NCBI GenBank assembly: GCA_021780115.1
Contig: JAJXZI010000264.1
Span: 1-42,281, forward strand
DNA: 42,281 nucleotides
Source of the DNA: a bacterium
Lineage (GTDB): Bacteria > Verrucomicrobiota > Verrucomicrobiia > Limisphaerales > JAJXZI01
Direction: 5' to 3'
Part shown: positions 35,229 to 42,281 of the stretch, one piece after another
Layout of the letters: each line of letters starts with the position of its first letter
Numbering within the stretch: the stretch's first letter is position 1
The notes under the pieces: model-generated
The model's database searches: none
What the model was told of the DNA's origin: nothing
What the model saw: the letters and a program-made list of their open reading frames with translations, nothing else
Made by a program: the position numbers and the translations under genes

Positions 35229-36580
35229 AGCGCCTCCTGCTCATCGCTCCGCTTGCACCGAACAGCCTGATGGGCGGGGATTTTTTCTTCCGCCTGCCGG
35301 GCTTGGGCCTGCTGAAGGTGGCCGCGCTCACGCCGCCAAGCTGGCAAGTGCGCATCGTGGATGAGAAGACCGAGCCGCTCGATCTGGATCAGGAGGCCGA
35401 CTTGGTGGGCATCACCGGGATGACGCCGACCGCGAATCGGGCCTATGAAATTGCGGACCATTTCCGTCAGCGCGGCACCAAAGTGGTGATGGGCGGGATG
35501 CATGCCTCGCAAATGCCCGAGGAGGCGCTGCGGCATTGTGACAGCGTCGTGATCGCCGAGGCCGAAGGGCTGTGGCCGCGGTTGCTGGCCGACTTCGAGC
35601 GCCACCGGCTCCAGACGATTTACCGGCACGAGGACGGTCTGCCGCCGCTCGAATACCAGCCCGCGCCGGATTGGGAGTTGTATCGCGACAAGCGCTACCT
35701 GCCGGTCCACTTCGTCGAAACCACGCGCGGCTGTCCGATCGGCTGCGAGTTCTGCTCCGTCACCAACGCCTTTGGCGGCCGCTACCGCAACCGCCCGCAG
35801 GACGAAGTGCTGGCGGAGTTGCGCGGCCTGCGCCGGTTCGACGGTCTGCTCACGCTCAAGAACTGCGTGTTTTTCGTGGACGACAACATCATCGCCAACC
35901 GCGCCTACGCCCGCGAATTCCTGGGGCGCATCGCCGGCCTGGACTTGCGGTGGTTCGGCCAGGCCTCGGTGAACATCGCCAACGACGACGAACTCCTGGA
36001 TCTCTGCCGGAAGAGCGGTTGCACCGGCCTCTTCCTCGGCTTCGAGACGCTCTCGCCCGACACGCTTCGGTCGATTGGCAAGCGCGTCAACCAGCCGCAA
36101 CGCTATCTGGACGTCGTCCAGAAAATCCACGACCACGGCATCGGGATCGACGGTTCATTCGTGTTCGGGTTCGACACGGATGACTTGGGCGTCTTCGACC
36201 GCACCCTGGAATTCGTCATGCGGGCCAAGCTGGACATCGCCTACTTCTCGATCCTCACGCCGTATCCCGGCACGCGGCTGCACCAACGCCTGCGGGAAGA
36301 GGGCCGCCTGCTCACCCGCGATTGGTCGTTCTACGACGGCAGCCGCGTCGTCTATCGCCCCAAGCACTTCACGCCGGACCAATTGCTGGAGGGCTACTAT
36401 CGGGTGTTGAAAGAGTTTTACCGCGTCCCATCCATCTTCGGCCGGCTCTGGGGCACCCAGGCCTACAAAAACTTTTTCTACCCGATGAACTTCGGCTTCC
36501 GCCACAGCGTGAACAAGCTCTGGCGCGCCTACCAGCGCGGCGAAATGAACGTCGCGTCGGCGCCGGCCACCGGGAATTGA
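35225..36580 (+). CDS. Second B12-binding radical SAM enzyme (BchE/Hpn-like subtype)
   Basis: A 451-residue protein with an N-terminal B12-type domain lacking DxHxxG; instead it has IVDEKTEPLDL, DLVGITGMTPTANRAYEIA and VVMGGMHASQMPEEA, as in BchE, HpnJ and HpnP-like enzymes. The cluster cysteines are Cys170, Cys174 and Cys177 (TTRGCPIGCEFCSV). GSFVFGFDTDD and LTPYPGTRLHQRL are further class features. The C-terminus (~370-451) is helical and aromatic. Enzymes of this class modify ring systems, hopanoids or long-chain lipids. Its gene is coupled to the previous one and followed, after a 7-bp-repeat spacer, by the ketosynthase. Confidence 0.87.
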   Translation: MKRLLLIAPLAPNSLMGGDFFFRLPGLGLLKVAALTPPSWQVRIVDEKTEPLDLDQEADLVGITGMTPTANRAYEIADHFRQRGTKVVMGGMHASQMPEEALRHCDSVVIAEAEGLWPRLLADFERHRLQTIYRHEDGLPPLEYQPAPDWELYRDKRYLPVHFVETTRGCPIGCEFCSVTNAFGGRYRNRPQDEVLAELRGLRRFDGLLTLKNCVFFVDDNIIANRAYAREFLGRIAGLDLRWFGQASVNIANDDELLDLCRKSGCTGLFLGFETLSPDTLRSIGKRVNQPQRYLDVVQKIHDHGIGIDGSFVFGFDTDDLGVFDRTLEFVMRAKLDIAYFSILTPYPGTRLHQRLREEGRLLTRDWSFYDGSRVVYRPKHFTPDQLLEGYYRVLKEFYRVPSIFGRLWGTQAYKNFFYPMNFGFRHSVNKLWRAYQRGEMNVASAPATGN

Positions 36581-36604
36581 AACGGAACTCCGAAACGCGA
36601 ATGG

Positions 36605-36746
36605 CGAAATCCGAAGGCAATCCGAAAACCGAAAGCCGAAACGCGGACCAGAACCTGAATCGCCTCACGCTTCTCTCCCGTCACGGCGTGGCCGGCGCGC
36701 CGCCGTTCGTCTTCGGATTTCGGATTTCGGATTTCGGATTTGGGAT
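36605..36746. repeat. 7-bp repeat spacer (TTCGGAT / ATCCGAA)
   Basis: Four perfect TTCGGAT units and one variant stand in tandem at 36712-36746. Two ATCCGAA units in the opposite orientation lie at 36609-36615 and 36620-36626, giving an 11-base inverted match (36605-36615 with 36712-36722). The 173-base spacer between the second radical SAM gene and the ketosynthase gene is made almost entirely of such sequence. A long hairpin is possible. The frames open through it are not genes. Confidence 0.65.
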
Positions 36747-36753
36747 CTGACCC

Positions 36754-37995
36754 GTGCTTTTCCCTCCGCCCAAGTCCCCGGCCTCGCCGCCGCGCGTCGT
36801 GATCACCGGCGCCGGGATTGTCACGGCGCTGGGCCTGGGCTGGCACGCCAACGCCGACGGCTTCCGCCAGGGCCGCACCGCGTTTCGCCCGGTCACGCTG
36901 TTCGACGTTTCACGCCAACGCGTCAAACTGGCGGCCGAGGCGGACTTGCCGGCCGAACTGCCGCGGACGCGTCTCTCGGCCAAGCAGCAGCGGCGGCTGG
37001 ACCGGGCCACAAAACTGCTGTTGCTCGCGGCGCGGGAGGCGTGGGACCAATCCAGTTGGGCGCCGAGCGGGGACCTGCCGCTCGTGCTGGGCACGACCAG
37101 CGGCGGCATGTCGCTGGGCGAGGACTACTTCCGGCAGGCGGTGCGGCAGCCGTTCCGGCGCCGGCAGCAGCCGACGCGCGCCCTGCATTACCAGGCCCAG
37201 ACGCAGGCGCGCTTCGTCGCCGAAGCGTTCGGTTTCCAAGGGCCGATCACGATTATTTCGAACGCCTGCGCCTCGGGCGCCAACGCGATCGGCCACGCGT
37301 GGGAATTGCTCCGGCGCGGCCGGTCCGGGCGCGTCTTGGCCGGCGGCTACGATGCGTTGAGCCTGCTCACCTTCGCCGGCTTTGACTCGTTGCAGGCGTT
37401 GTCGCCGACCGCTTGCCGGCCGTTCGACGCGCAGCGCGACGGCCTGGCGCTGGGCGAAGGCGCGGCGGTGGTGGCGCTCGAAACTCTGGAGGGCGCGCAG
37501 CGGCGGGGCGCCTCCATCCTCGGCGAGATTCCCGGCTACGGCGCCACGGTGGACCGGCATCACCTCACACAGCCACATCCCGCCGGCGACGCCGCGCTGG
37601 AAACCATGACGGCCGCCTGCGCCGCCGCGGGCGTCACGGCGGAAGCCGTGGACTATGTCAACGCCCACGGCACCGGGACCGTGCTCAATGACAGCGCGGA
37701 GGCGCTGGCGATCAACCGCTGGGCCGGCGCACGCGCCGCCACGCTGCCGGTCAGTTCCACGAAAGCCAGCGTCGGCCACCTGCTCGGCGCCGCGGGGGCC
37801 GTGGAAGCGGTGGTGTGCCTGATGGCGGTGCGCGAGCAGTGGTTGCCGCCACAGACGACGCTCCGCGCAGTGGATCCAATCTGTCGCTTTGCGATGGTTC
37901 GTCAGCCGGCCAATGCGCCCGTCCGCCTCGCGCTGTCCAACTCGTTCGGTTTTGGCGGCGCGAACGCGACGCTCCTCGTGCGGAGGTGGGCTTGA
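36754..37995 (+). CDS. Ketosynthase (FabF/KAS II type, catalytic)
   Basis: A 413-residue condensing enzyme that joins an acyl chain and malonyl-ACP. The full Cys-His-His triad is present: Cys172 (SNACASGAN), His305 (NAHGTGTVLND) and His342 (SVGHLLGAAGA). Other family features are VVITGAGIVTALG at the N-terminus, GTTSGGM, CRPFDAQRDGLALGEGAAV and SNSFGFGGANA. The start is GTG, 7 bases after the repeat spacer. The gene ends in a TTGA overlap with the next, a ketosynthase homologue without the triad; the two probably form a KS-CLF heterodimer. This is a locus-specific enzyme rather than housekeeping FabF, judged by its neighbours. Confidence 0.92.
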   Translation: MLFPPPKSPASPPRVVITGAGIVTALGLGWHANADGFRQGRTAFRPVTLFDVSRQRVKLAAEADLPAELPRTRLSAKQQRRLDRATKLLLLAAREAWDQSSWAPSGDLPLVLGTTSGGMSLGEDYFRQAVRQPFRRRQQPTRALHYQAQTQARFVAEAFGFQGPITIISNACASGANAIGHAWELLRRGRSGRVLAGGYDALSLLTFAGFDSLQALSPTACRPFDAQRDGLALGEGAAVVALETLEGAQRRGASILGEIPGYGATVDRHHLTQPHPAGDAALETMTAACAAAGVTAEAVDYVNAHGTGTVLNDSAEALAINRWAGARAATLPVSSTKASVGHLLGAAGAVEAVVCLMAVREQWLPPQTTLRAVDPICRFAMVRQPANAPVRLALSNSFGFGGANATLLVRRWA

Positions 37996-39023
37996 ACGGC
38001 ATCTTCGTCACCGGACTCGGCGCCGTTTCCCCGGCCGGCTGGGGCGTGCCGGCCTTGCGGTCCGCGCTGGAACGCGGCGAGCCGCTTCCCCGGAAGCCGG
38101 TGGCGCGGCCCGGCTGGGATCGACCACTGCTCATTCGCGAGGTGCCGCCCGCGTCGCCCGTCCCGGCCTTCTTCGGCCACCCGCGGCTCCGCCGGGTCAG
38201 CCCGATCACGCATCACGTCATCGCGTCGGCCCTGGAAGCGATGGAAAGCGCGGGCGCCGGCGGCGCGCGGCAGCCGGAGAAACTCGGCTTGGTCATGTGC
38301 CTGCTCTCCGGCTGCGTGCAATACACCCACCGCTTTTTCGACGAAACGTTGCGCCATCCCGCGACGGCCAGCCCGGTGCTGTTTCCGGAAACGGTCTTCA
38401 ACGCCCCCGCCAGCCACCTGGCGGCGTTGCTCGGAAGCGCGCCGGTCACTTACACGCTGCTGGGGGATCCGGCGACGTTTCTCCAAGGCGTCGCCTGGGC
38501 GGCCGACTGGCTGCTGGAGGAACGCGTGGACGGCTGCCTCGTCGTCGGGGCCGAGGAAACCAACTGGCTGTTGGCGGACGTGCTGTGGCAGTTCGACCAC
38601 CGGGCGGTGCTGGGCGGCGGCGCCGGGGCGCTTTACCTGAGCCGTCGGCCGGAGGGTTCTCCCGGCGTCGAGCTGAGCCTGATCACGGACGCGGCGGTTT
38701 ACTCGGTTCGGCAAAACCGCACGCAAGCGGCCCAAGCCATGCGGCGGCTCCTGCCCGCCGGCCAGGCCGACGAGTTGTTGTGCGACAGCCGGCAAAACCG
38801 CCCCCGTGTGGACGCGGCGGAAACGGCCGCCTGGCGCGACTGGCCGGGCCAACGGCTCAGCCCCCGGTCGGTGCTCGGCGAAGGCTTGATGGCCGCGAGC
38901 GCCTGGCAATGTGTCGCCGCCTGCGAGGCGCTGGCGCGCGATGCGTTCCCCGCCGCGCAGGTCAGCGTCGTCGGCCCGAACCAGCAGGCGGTCGGCGCGC
39001 GCTTTGTCCGCCGCGGCGCATGA
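37992..39023 (+). CDS. Inactive ketosynthase homologue, chain-length-factor-like
   Basis: A 343-residue thiolase-fold protein. It starts with GIFVTGLGAVSPAGWGVPALR, like a ketosynthase, but is ~70 residues shorter than its partner and has lost all three catalytic residues. The Cys position reads GDPATF (Pro160), the first His region reads CDSRQNRPRVDAAE without His, and the second reads LGEGLMAASAW with Glu. Such proteins pair with an active ketosynthase and set chain length in type II polyketide and aryl-polyene systems. The TTG start at 37992 is supported by GGAGG five bases upstream and a 4-base overlap with the previous stop; a GTG at 37986 is an alternative. Confidence 0.78.
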   Translation: MNGIFVTGLGAVSPAGWGVPALRSALERGEPLPRKPVARPGWDRPLLIREVPPASPVPAFFGHPRLRRVSPITHHVIASALEAMESAGAGGARQPEKLGLVMCLLSGCVQYTHRFFDETLRHPATASPVLFPETVFNAPASHLAALLGSAPVTYTLLGDPATFLQGVAWAADWLLEERVDGCLVVGAEETNWLLADVLWQFDHRAVLGGGAGALYLSRRPEGSPGVELSLITDAAVYSVRQNRTQAAQAMRRLLPAGQADELLCDSRQNRPRVDAAETAAWRDWPGQRLSPRSVLGEGLMAASAWQCVAACEALARDAFPAAQVSVVGPNQQAVGARFVRRGA

Positions 39024-39066
39024 GCTTTCGGTTTTCCCTTCCGGCGCCGGCGGCTACGCTTGCGGC

Positions 39067-39798
39067 ATGAAGCAGCGGGTCATCCTGATCACCGGCGGCA
39101 ACGGCGGACTGGGGCGGGCCATTGCCCGCGCGTTCCTGGAGGAGTCGCCGGCCAACCACGTCTGGCTGGCCGTCCACCACCGGCGTGACCACGCGGACCG
39201 GCTGGCGCAGGAATCGCCGGATCGGTGCGGCTGCGCCGCGTTGGACGTGACGCAGCCCGCGGCCTGGCAAAGCGCCGTCGCCGAGATCGTTTCCCGGCAG
39301 GACCGTCTCGACGTGCTGGTGAACGGTGCCGGAGGCCACGAGGACGCGTTGCTTGCCACGATGCCGCGCGAGACCTGGGCGCGGGTGCTGGAGGCGAACC
39401 TTTCCGGCGTCTTCCACGGTTGCCAGGCGGTGCTGCCGACGATGATCAGCCAGCGCTCCGGTCGCATTGTGAACATCGCCTCGCTCAGCGCACTGCTCGC
39501 CCCGGCGGGCCAGAGCAATTACGCCGCGGCCAAGGCCGGCGTGGTCGCTCTCACGCAATCCCTGGCCAAGGAAGTCGCGCGCCTCGGCGTCACGGTGAAC
39601 GCCGTCTGCCCCGGTTACATTGACACCGAGGCGCTGGCGGGGCTGGGTGAAAACGAGCGCCAAGCCGCCGCCGGCCGCGTGCCAATGCGCCGGTTCGGGC
39701 GGCCCGCGGAGGTCGCCGCCGCCGTGCGTTTTCTGGCTTGCCCGGAGGCCAGTTACGTCACAGGCTCGGTGCTCAAAGTGGACGGTGGAATTTTGTGA
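39067..39798 (+). CDS. 3-oxoacyl-ACP reductase-like short-chain dehydrogenase (FabG type)
   Basis: A 243-residue SDR enzyme that would reduce the beta-keto group of the acyl-ACP with NAD(P)H. The cofactor loop TGGNGGLGRAI, VNGAGG, NIASLSA, and the catalytic Tyr152 and Lys156 (SNYAAAKAG) are present. VNAVCPGYIDTEAL and ASYVTGSVLKVDGGIL end the fold as in FabG. The ATG at 39067 is coupled to the upstream gene through a tiny 16-codon frame (39020-39070) that overlaps both by ATGA. It is the ketoreductase of this locus. Confidence 0.88.
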   Translation: MKQRVILITGGNGGLGRAIARAFLEESPANHVWLAVHHRRDHADRLAQESPDRCGCAALDVTQPAAWQSAVAEIVSRQDRLDVLVNGAGGHEDALLATMPRETWARVLEANLSGVFHGCQAVLPTMISQRSGRIVNIASLSALLAPAGQSNYAAAKAGVVALTQSLAKEVARLGVTVNAVCPGYIDTEALAGLGENERQAAAGRVPMRRFGRPAEVAAAVRFLACPEASYVTGSVLKVDGGIL

Positions 39799-39943
39799 TG
39801 AAGCCTTTCAGTTTTTGTTGGCCTCGGCGACCCGGTGCGGGACTGCCGGCATGCCACTGGCGCGGACCGGAGACCATTGGCACTTCGCGCGGGAGGCACG
39901 CTGGAGATCTCCCCGCCCAAGATTGAGCCGTGCGCTTATTGTG

Positions 39944-40243
39944 ATGAACACCACAACGACCCTGAAAAGCGAGATCAAACGCCTGATGGTGGAGAACCTC
40001 ATGCTCCAAACCACCGCCGACCAGATCGGCGATGACCAGGCCTTGTTCGGCCCCGGTGGCCTGGGGTTGGACTCGGTGGACGCGCTCCAACTGGTCGTGG
40101 CCCTCGACAAGCAATACCAACTCAAAATCCCCGATCCCGGCACCGCGCGGCGCATCTTGCAGACCGTAACCACCATCGCCGAGGCGGTTCGCGACCATCT
40201 CGGTGGCGCTCCCGGCATTCCGGCTTCCCCTTCGGACGGCTGA
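39944..40243 (+). CDS. Acyl carrier protein
   Basis: A 99-residue four-helix carrier. Ser44 in GLGLDSVDALQLVVAL is the phosphopantetheine attachment site (DSxxxL pattern), and the acidic helix 2 and IPDPGTARRILQTVTTIAEAV are typical. The N-terminus (LKSEIKRLMVENLML) is helix 1. The ATG at 39944 was chosen; a GTG one codon earlier is possible. 145 bases without a convincing gene separate it from the reductase. It is likely the dedicated carrier for the ketosynthase pair; no phosphopantetheinyl transferase is encoded nearby. Confidence 0.9.
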   Translation: MNTTTTLKSEIKRLMVENLMLQTTADQIGDDQALFGPGGLGLDSVDALQLVVALDKQYQLKIPDPGTARRILQTVTTIAEAVRDHLGGAPGIPASPSDG

Positions 40244-40257
40244 GTCGGAGGCTGGCC

Positions 40258-41610
40258 GTGGATCCCTCGCGCTCCTGGCTCCGGCTGGCCAAATTCTCCC
40301 TCGGCGTCGGCGACCGTTTTGGACAGCAGGCGCAGGCGCAACTGCGCGCCTGCCGGATGGCTGCGGAGCACGGGGTCGAGGTCGTTCCCGTTTGGAACAA
40401 GTCGAACCGCGAGCATCTCATCGTTGGTTCGGAACCGGCGAGTGTGCGCGCCGCCGCGGCCGCCGCGGTCCGGGAACTGGGCTGGGAGAAGCCGTGGCAC
40501 GTCGATGCCGATCACATCCGGCTCGATACCGTGGATCGCTTCCTGGCGCACGCCGACTTTTTCACCCTCGATGTGGCCGACGCCGTCGGAAAACCGCCCG
40601 GGGCCGGGGCGATCGAGGCGTTTGCCGGTCGTCATCCCGAACTGGCCAGGCGCCTGGACCTTCCCGGCGCGGCGGCGCCGCTGCACGCGACGCGCGCCGA
40701 CGTCGAGCGGATCGCCCGTGAGTACCTGGTCGCGGTCCAGGAAGCTGCGGCGATTTACCGACGCATCGCCGCCGCCAACGGTGAGGGCCGGTTCATCACC
40801 GAAGTCTCGATAGACGAAACGGAACGCCCCCAAACGCCGCTGGAACTGCTCGTCATTCTGGCGGCGCTGGCTGAGGCGCGGGTTCCGCTGCAAACGATCG
40901 CGCCGAAGTTCACGGGCCGGTTCAACAAAGGCGTGGACTATGTCGGCGACGTGGCGCAGTTCGAGCGCGAGTTCAGCGACGACCTGGCGGTCCTCGCCTT
41001 CGCCGTCAAGACCTTCGGCCTGCCAGCGAACTTGAAACTCAGCGTTCACTCCGGCAGTGACAAATTCGCGCTCTACCCGCCCATCCGGCGGGTGCTGCAA
41101 CGGCGCGATGCCGGACTGCATCTCAAGACCGCCGGCACCACCTGGCTGGAGGAACTTCTCGGCCTCGCCAAGGCGGGGGGCAAAGGCCTCGCGCTGGCGA
41201 AGGAGATTTACGCCGAGGCCGTGGAGCGCCGGGACGAGTTGTGCGCGCCCTACGCGGCTGTCATCGACATCGACCGCGCACGGCTGCCCAAGGCCGGGGT
41301 GGTTGCCACGTGGACTTCGGAGCAGTTCGCCAGCGCACTGCGCCACGATCCGGCGAACTCGGTCTTCAATCCCCATCTCCGGCAATTGCTGCACGTCGCC
41401 TACAAACTCGCGGCGACGAGGAGTGAGCGTTACTTGAAGAGTGTCGCAGATTGCCGCGCGACGATTGCCCGGAACGTGACGGCGAACCTTTACGGGCGGC
41501 ACTTGAAGCCTCTCTTTGTGGGGCTTGATGAATGCGAAGAATCTGTGCCCCTCTCCCCCACGGCCAATTCACGAAGGCGGCCAAACGATTGTCGCGCAAG
41601 CGATCCGTAA
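40258..41610 (+). CDS. Tagaturonate epimerase-like protein (UxaE family), altered C-terminus
   Basis: A 450-residue protein resembling UxaE, which interconverts D-tagaturonate and D-fructuronate in uronate breakdown. Features are KFSLGVGDRFGQQAQAQL, VWNKSNREHLIVG, HVDADHIRLDTVDRFL, ITEVSIDETERPQTPLEL, APKFTGRFNKGVDYVGD, LSVHSGSDKFALYP, LHLKTAGTTWLEELLG and NLYGRHLKPLFVG. The GTG start has GGAGG six bases upstream and is 14 bases after the ACP stop, so it may be co-transcribed with the locus though it looks metabolically unrelated. The last ~28 residues after LKPLFVG are Arg/Ser/Pro-rich and lie at the edge of a decayed insertion sequence, so the original stop was probably lost. Confidence 0.75.
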   Translation: MDPSRSWLRLAKFSLGVGDRFGQQAQAQLRACRMAAEHGVEVVPVWNKSNREHLIVGSEPASVRAAAAAAVRELGWEKPWHVDADHIRLDTVDRFLAHADFFTLDVADAVGKPPGAGAIEAFAGRHPELARRLDLPGAAAPLHATRADVERIAREYLVAVQEAAAIYRRIAAANGEGRFITEVSIDETERPQTPLELLVILAALAEARVPLQTIAPKFTGRFNKGVDYVGDVAQFEREFSDDLAVLAFAVKTFGLPANLKLSVHSGSDKFALYPPIRRVLQRRDAGLHLKTAGTTWLEELLGLAKAGGKGLALAKEIYAEAVERRDELCAPYAAVIDIDRARLPKAGVVATWTSEQFASALRHDPANSVFNPHLRQLLHVAYKLAATRSERYLKSVADCRATIARNVTANLYGRHLKPLFVGLDECEESVPLSPTANSRRRPNDCRASDP

Positions 41611-41670
41611 GTGAATAACGCCGACTTGGGCTTGCTTCGATAAAACGGACACAGAAATTGTGTGGTTCAA

Positions 41671-42130
41671 GGGGTAGGGGTGCCAGAAGTCGGTGCAGAA
41701 GGTGATGGGGGCGGCGTGAGGAAGCTGCGCATCCAGGCAGCAGGCCGTTTCGGCTCCACGATCCCCCAGCGTCCAGCCGCAGACTTTCTTGGTAGCCAGA
41801 TCAAAAGCCCACCACAGCCAGCAGGCCGTATTTTGGCCCAAGTAAGTCCAGAGATCGTCGGGCTTGACGTGCGCCAACGCCTTGCCCGCCACTTCTTCCA
41901 GCACCCAGTTCATCAGCGTGTTGTGATTGACCCCCACCAGCCTTTTGGTCGCCCGCAAGCCCACGCCCTCAAGGTAGTGCGCCCGTGCGCTTGCTCGCTT
42001 TGCCGGATCCGCCGGCGCTGGTCCCTCTCGCCTCAGGTCTAGTGGCACTCCCGGCACAGCCAGCGTTGCCGCCCGTGGCGGCTACAGCCGTTTTCAGCAC
42101 CACTTCGCTCCCGCAATGTGGGCGCTTCAT
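41671..42130 (-). pseudogene. Decayed IS1-type transposase
   Basis: The ATG at 42130 starts MKRPHCGSEVVLK, like the zinc-finger beginning of InsA, with the first Cys changed to Arg. The finger continues in another frame (NGCSRHGRQRWLCRECH then a stop), so there is a frameshift. The rest reads in one frame up to 42057: a helix-turn-helix (YLEGVGLRATKRLVGVNHNTLMNWVLEE) and the start of the catalytic part (DDLWTYLGQNTACWLWWAFDLATKKVCGWTLGDRGAET, FCTDFWHPYP). The match stops at 41671; the conserved C-terminal third with the last catalytic residue is missing. The element cannot move itself. Its end abuts the 3' end of the epimerase gene. Confidence 0.75.
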
Positions 42131-42196
42131 ACCCTACTCTGAACAAAGCCTCCAACCTATATCATACCAGTTCTCACTGATTATCGGAACAATGAG

Positions 42197-42280
42197 TCAG
42201 GGCGTAGCGTTTGCTTGAGTGTGGAGCCAGTGATGGATCAACGATAACACCCGGGCGGGCGTTTCCCAAAATGGGCGGAG
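42197..42280 (-). CDS. Possible C-terminal tail of another transposase (partial)
   Basis: A 27-residue frame enters from beyond the window and ends at 42197. It reads FWETPARVLSLIHHWLHTQANATP before the stop, with an aromatic, basic style like the ends of some DDE transposases. It is too short for a family call. It lies 66 bases from the decayed IS1-type gene, in keeping with a site where elements have accumulated. Confidence 0.25.
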   Translation of the reverse strand, partial: LRPFWETPARVLSLIHHWLHTQANATP

Positions 42281-42281
42281 C

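Noticed and set aside
36322..36750. A 142-codon frame running through the 7-bp repeat spacer
   Set aside because: It overlaps the radical SAM gene in another frame and its end is only translated TTCGGAT repeats.
39801..39926. A 41-residue frame between the reductase and ACP genes
   Set aside because: It has no conserved features and its Arg/Pro/Gly-rich sequence looks like random read-through of GC-rich spacer.

Overview
The window looks like a chromosomal segment of a GC-rich, Gram-negative, aerobic heterotroph. The most likely source is the Verrucomicrobiota (Limisphaerales/Pedosphaera-like) or a close PVC relative. This is inferred from the mix of an A-type cytochrome c oxidase operon with a cupredoxin gene, secreted glycoside hydrolases, a secreted S74/YadA-like adhesin, verrucomicrobial-style secreted proteins ending in an FRL/FYQ-type tail, and short 7-bp and multi-hairpin repeats between genes. 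No rRNA, tRNA or CRISPR array was seen, so the assignment rests on protein style only.

Layout. Bases 1-896 hold the 3' end of an IS66-type transposase, a second degraded copy of its tail, a multi-hairpin element and an FNR/DNR-like box. Bases 897-9376 are a compact respiratory operon: cupredoxin, ctaA, ctaB, oxidase subunits I, III and IV, two tiny membrane proteins, subunit II, a Sco copper chaperone and a DUF420 membrane protein. After a spacer with a GNAT acetyltransferase remnant, 10137-16241 carries three secreted carbohydrate-related proteins: a GH32 fructan hydrolase, a large uncharacterised protein, and a sialidase-like protein. folC (minus strand) follows. Then come an Ig-like secreted protein with an outer-membrane barrel, a convergent SphA/MetA-type barrel with trpB2, and a GH5 endoglucanase-like enzyme beside a broken beta-helix gene. 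Bases 25576-28322 encode an adhesin-like S74 protein and a coupled small secreted protein. TMEM175-type channel, pirin and HxlR genes come next; the last two are divergent with a clear dyad between them.

The most interesting region is 30343-40243, which appears to be a small type II fatty acid/polyketide-like locus. It has a short AMP ligase, a papain-like putative cysteine enzyme of unknown role, a small membrane protein overlapping a GT2 glycosyltransferase, two B12-binding radical SAM enzymes of different subtype, an active ketosynthase, a catalytically dead ketosynthase homologue (chain-length-factor-like), a ketoreductase and an acyl carrier protein. No dehydratase, thioesterase or acyltransferase is present, so it presumably borrows housekeeping FAS parts. 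A plausible product is an acyl chain built on the dedicated ACP, altered by radical chemistry and perhaps glycosylated; the actual product cannot be read from the sequence. A tagaturonate epimerase-like gene follows in the same direction. The window ends in a decayed IS1-type transposase and a possible second transposase tail.
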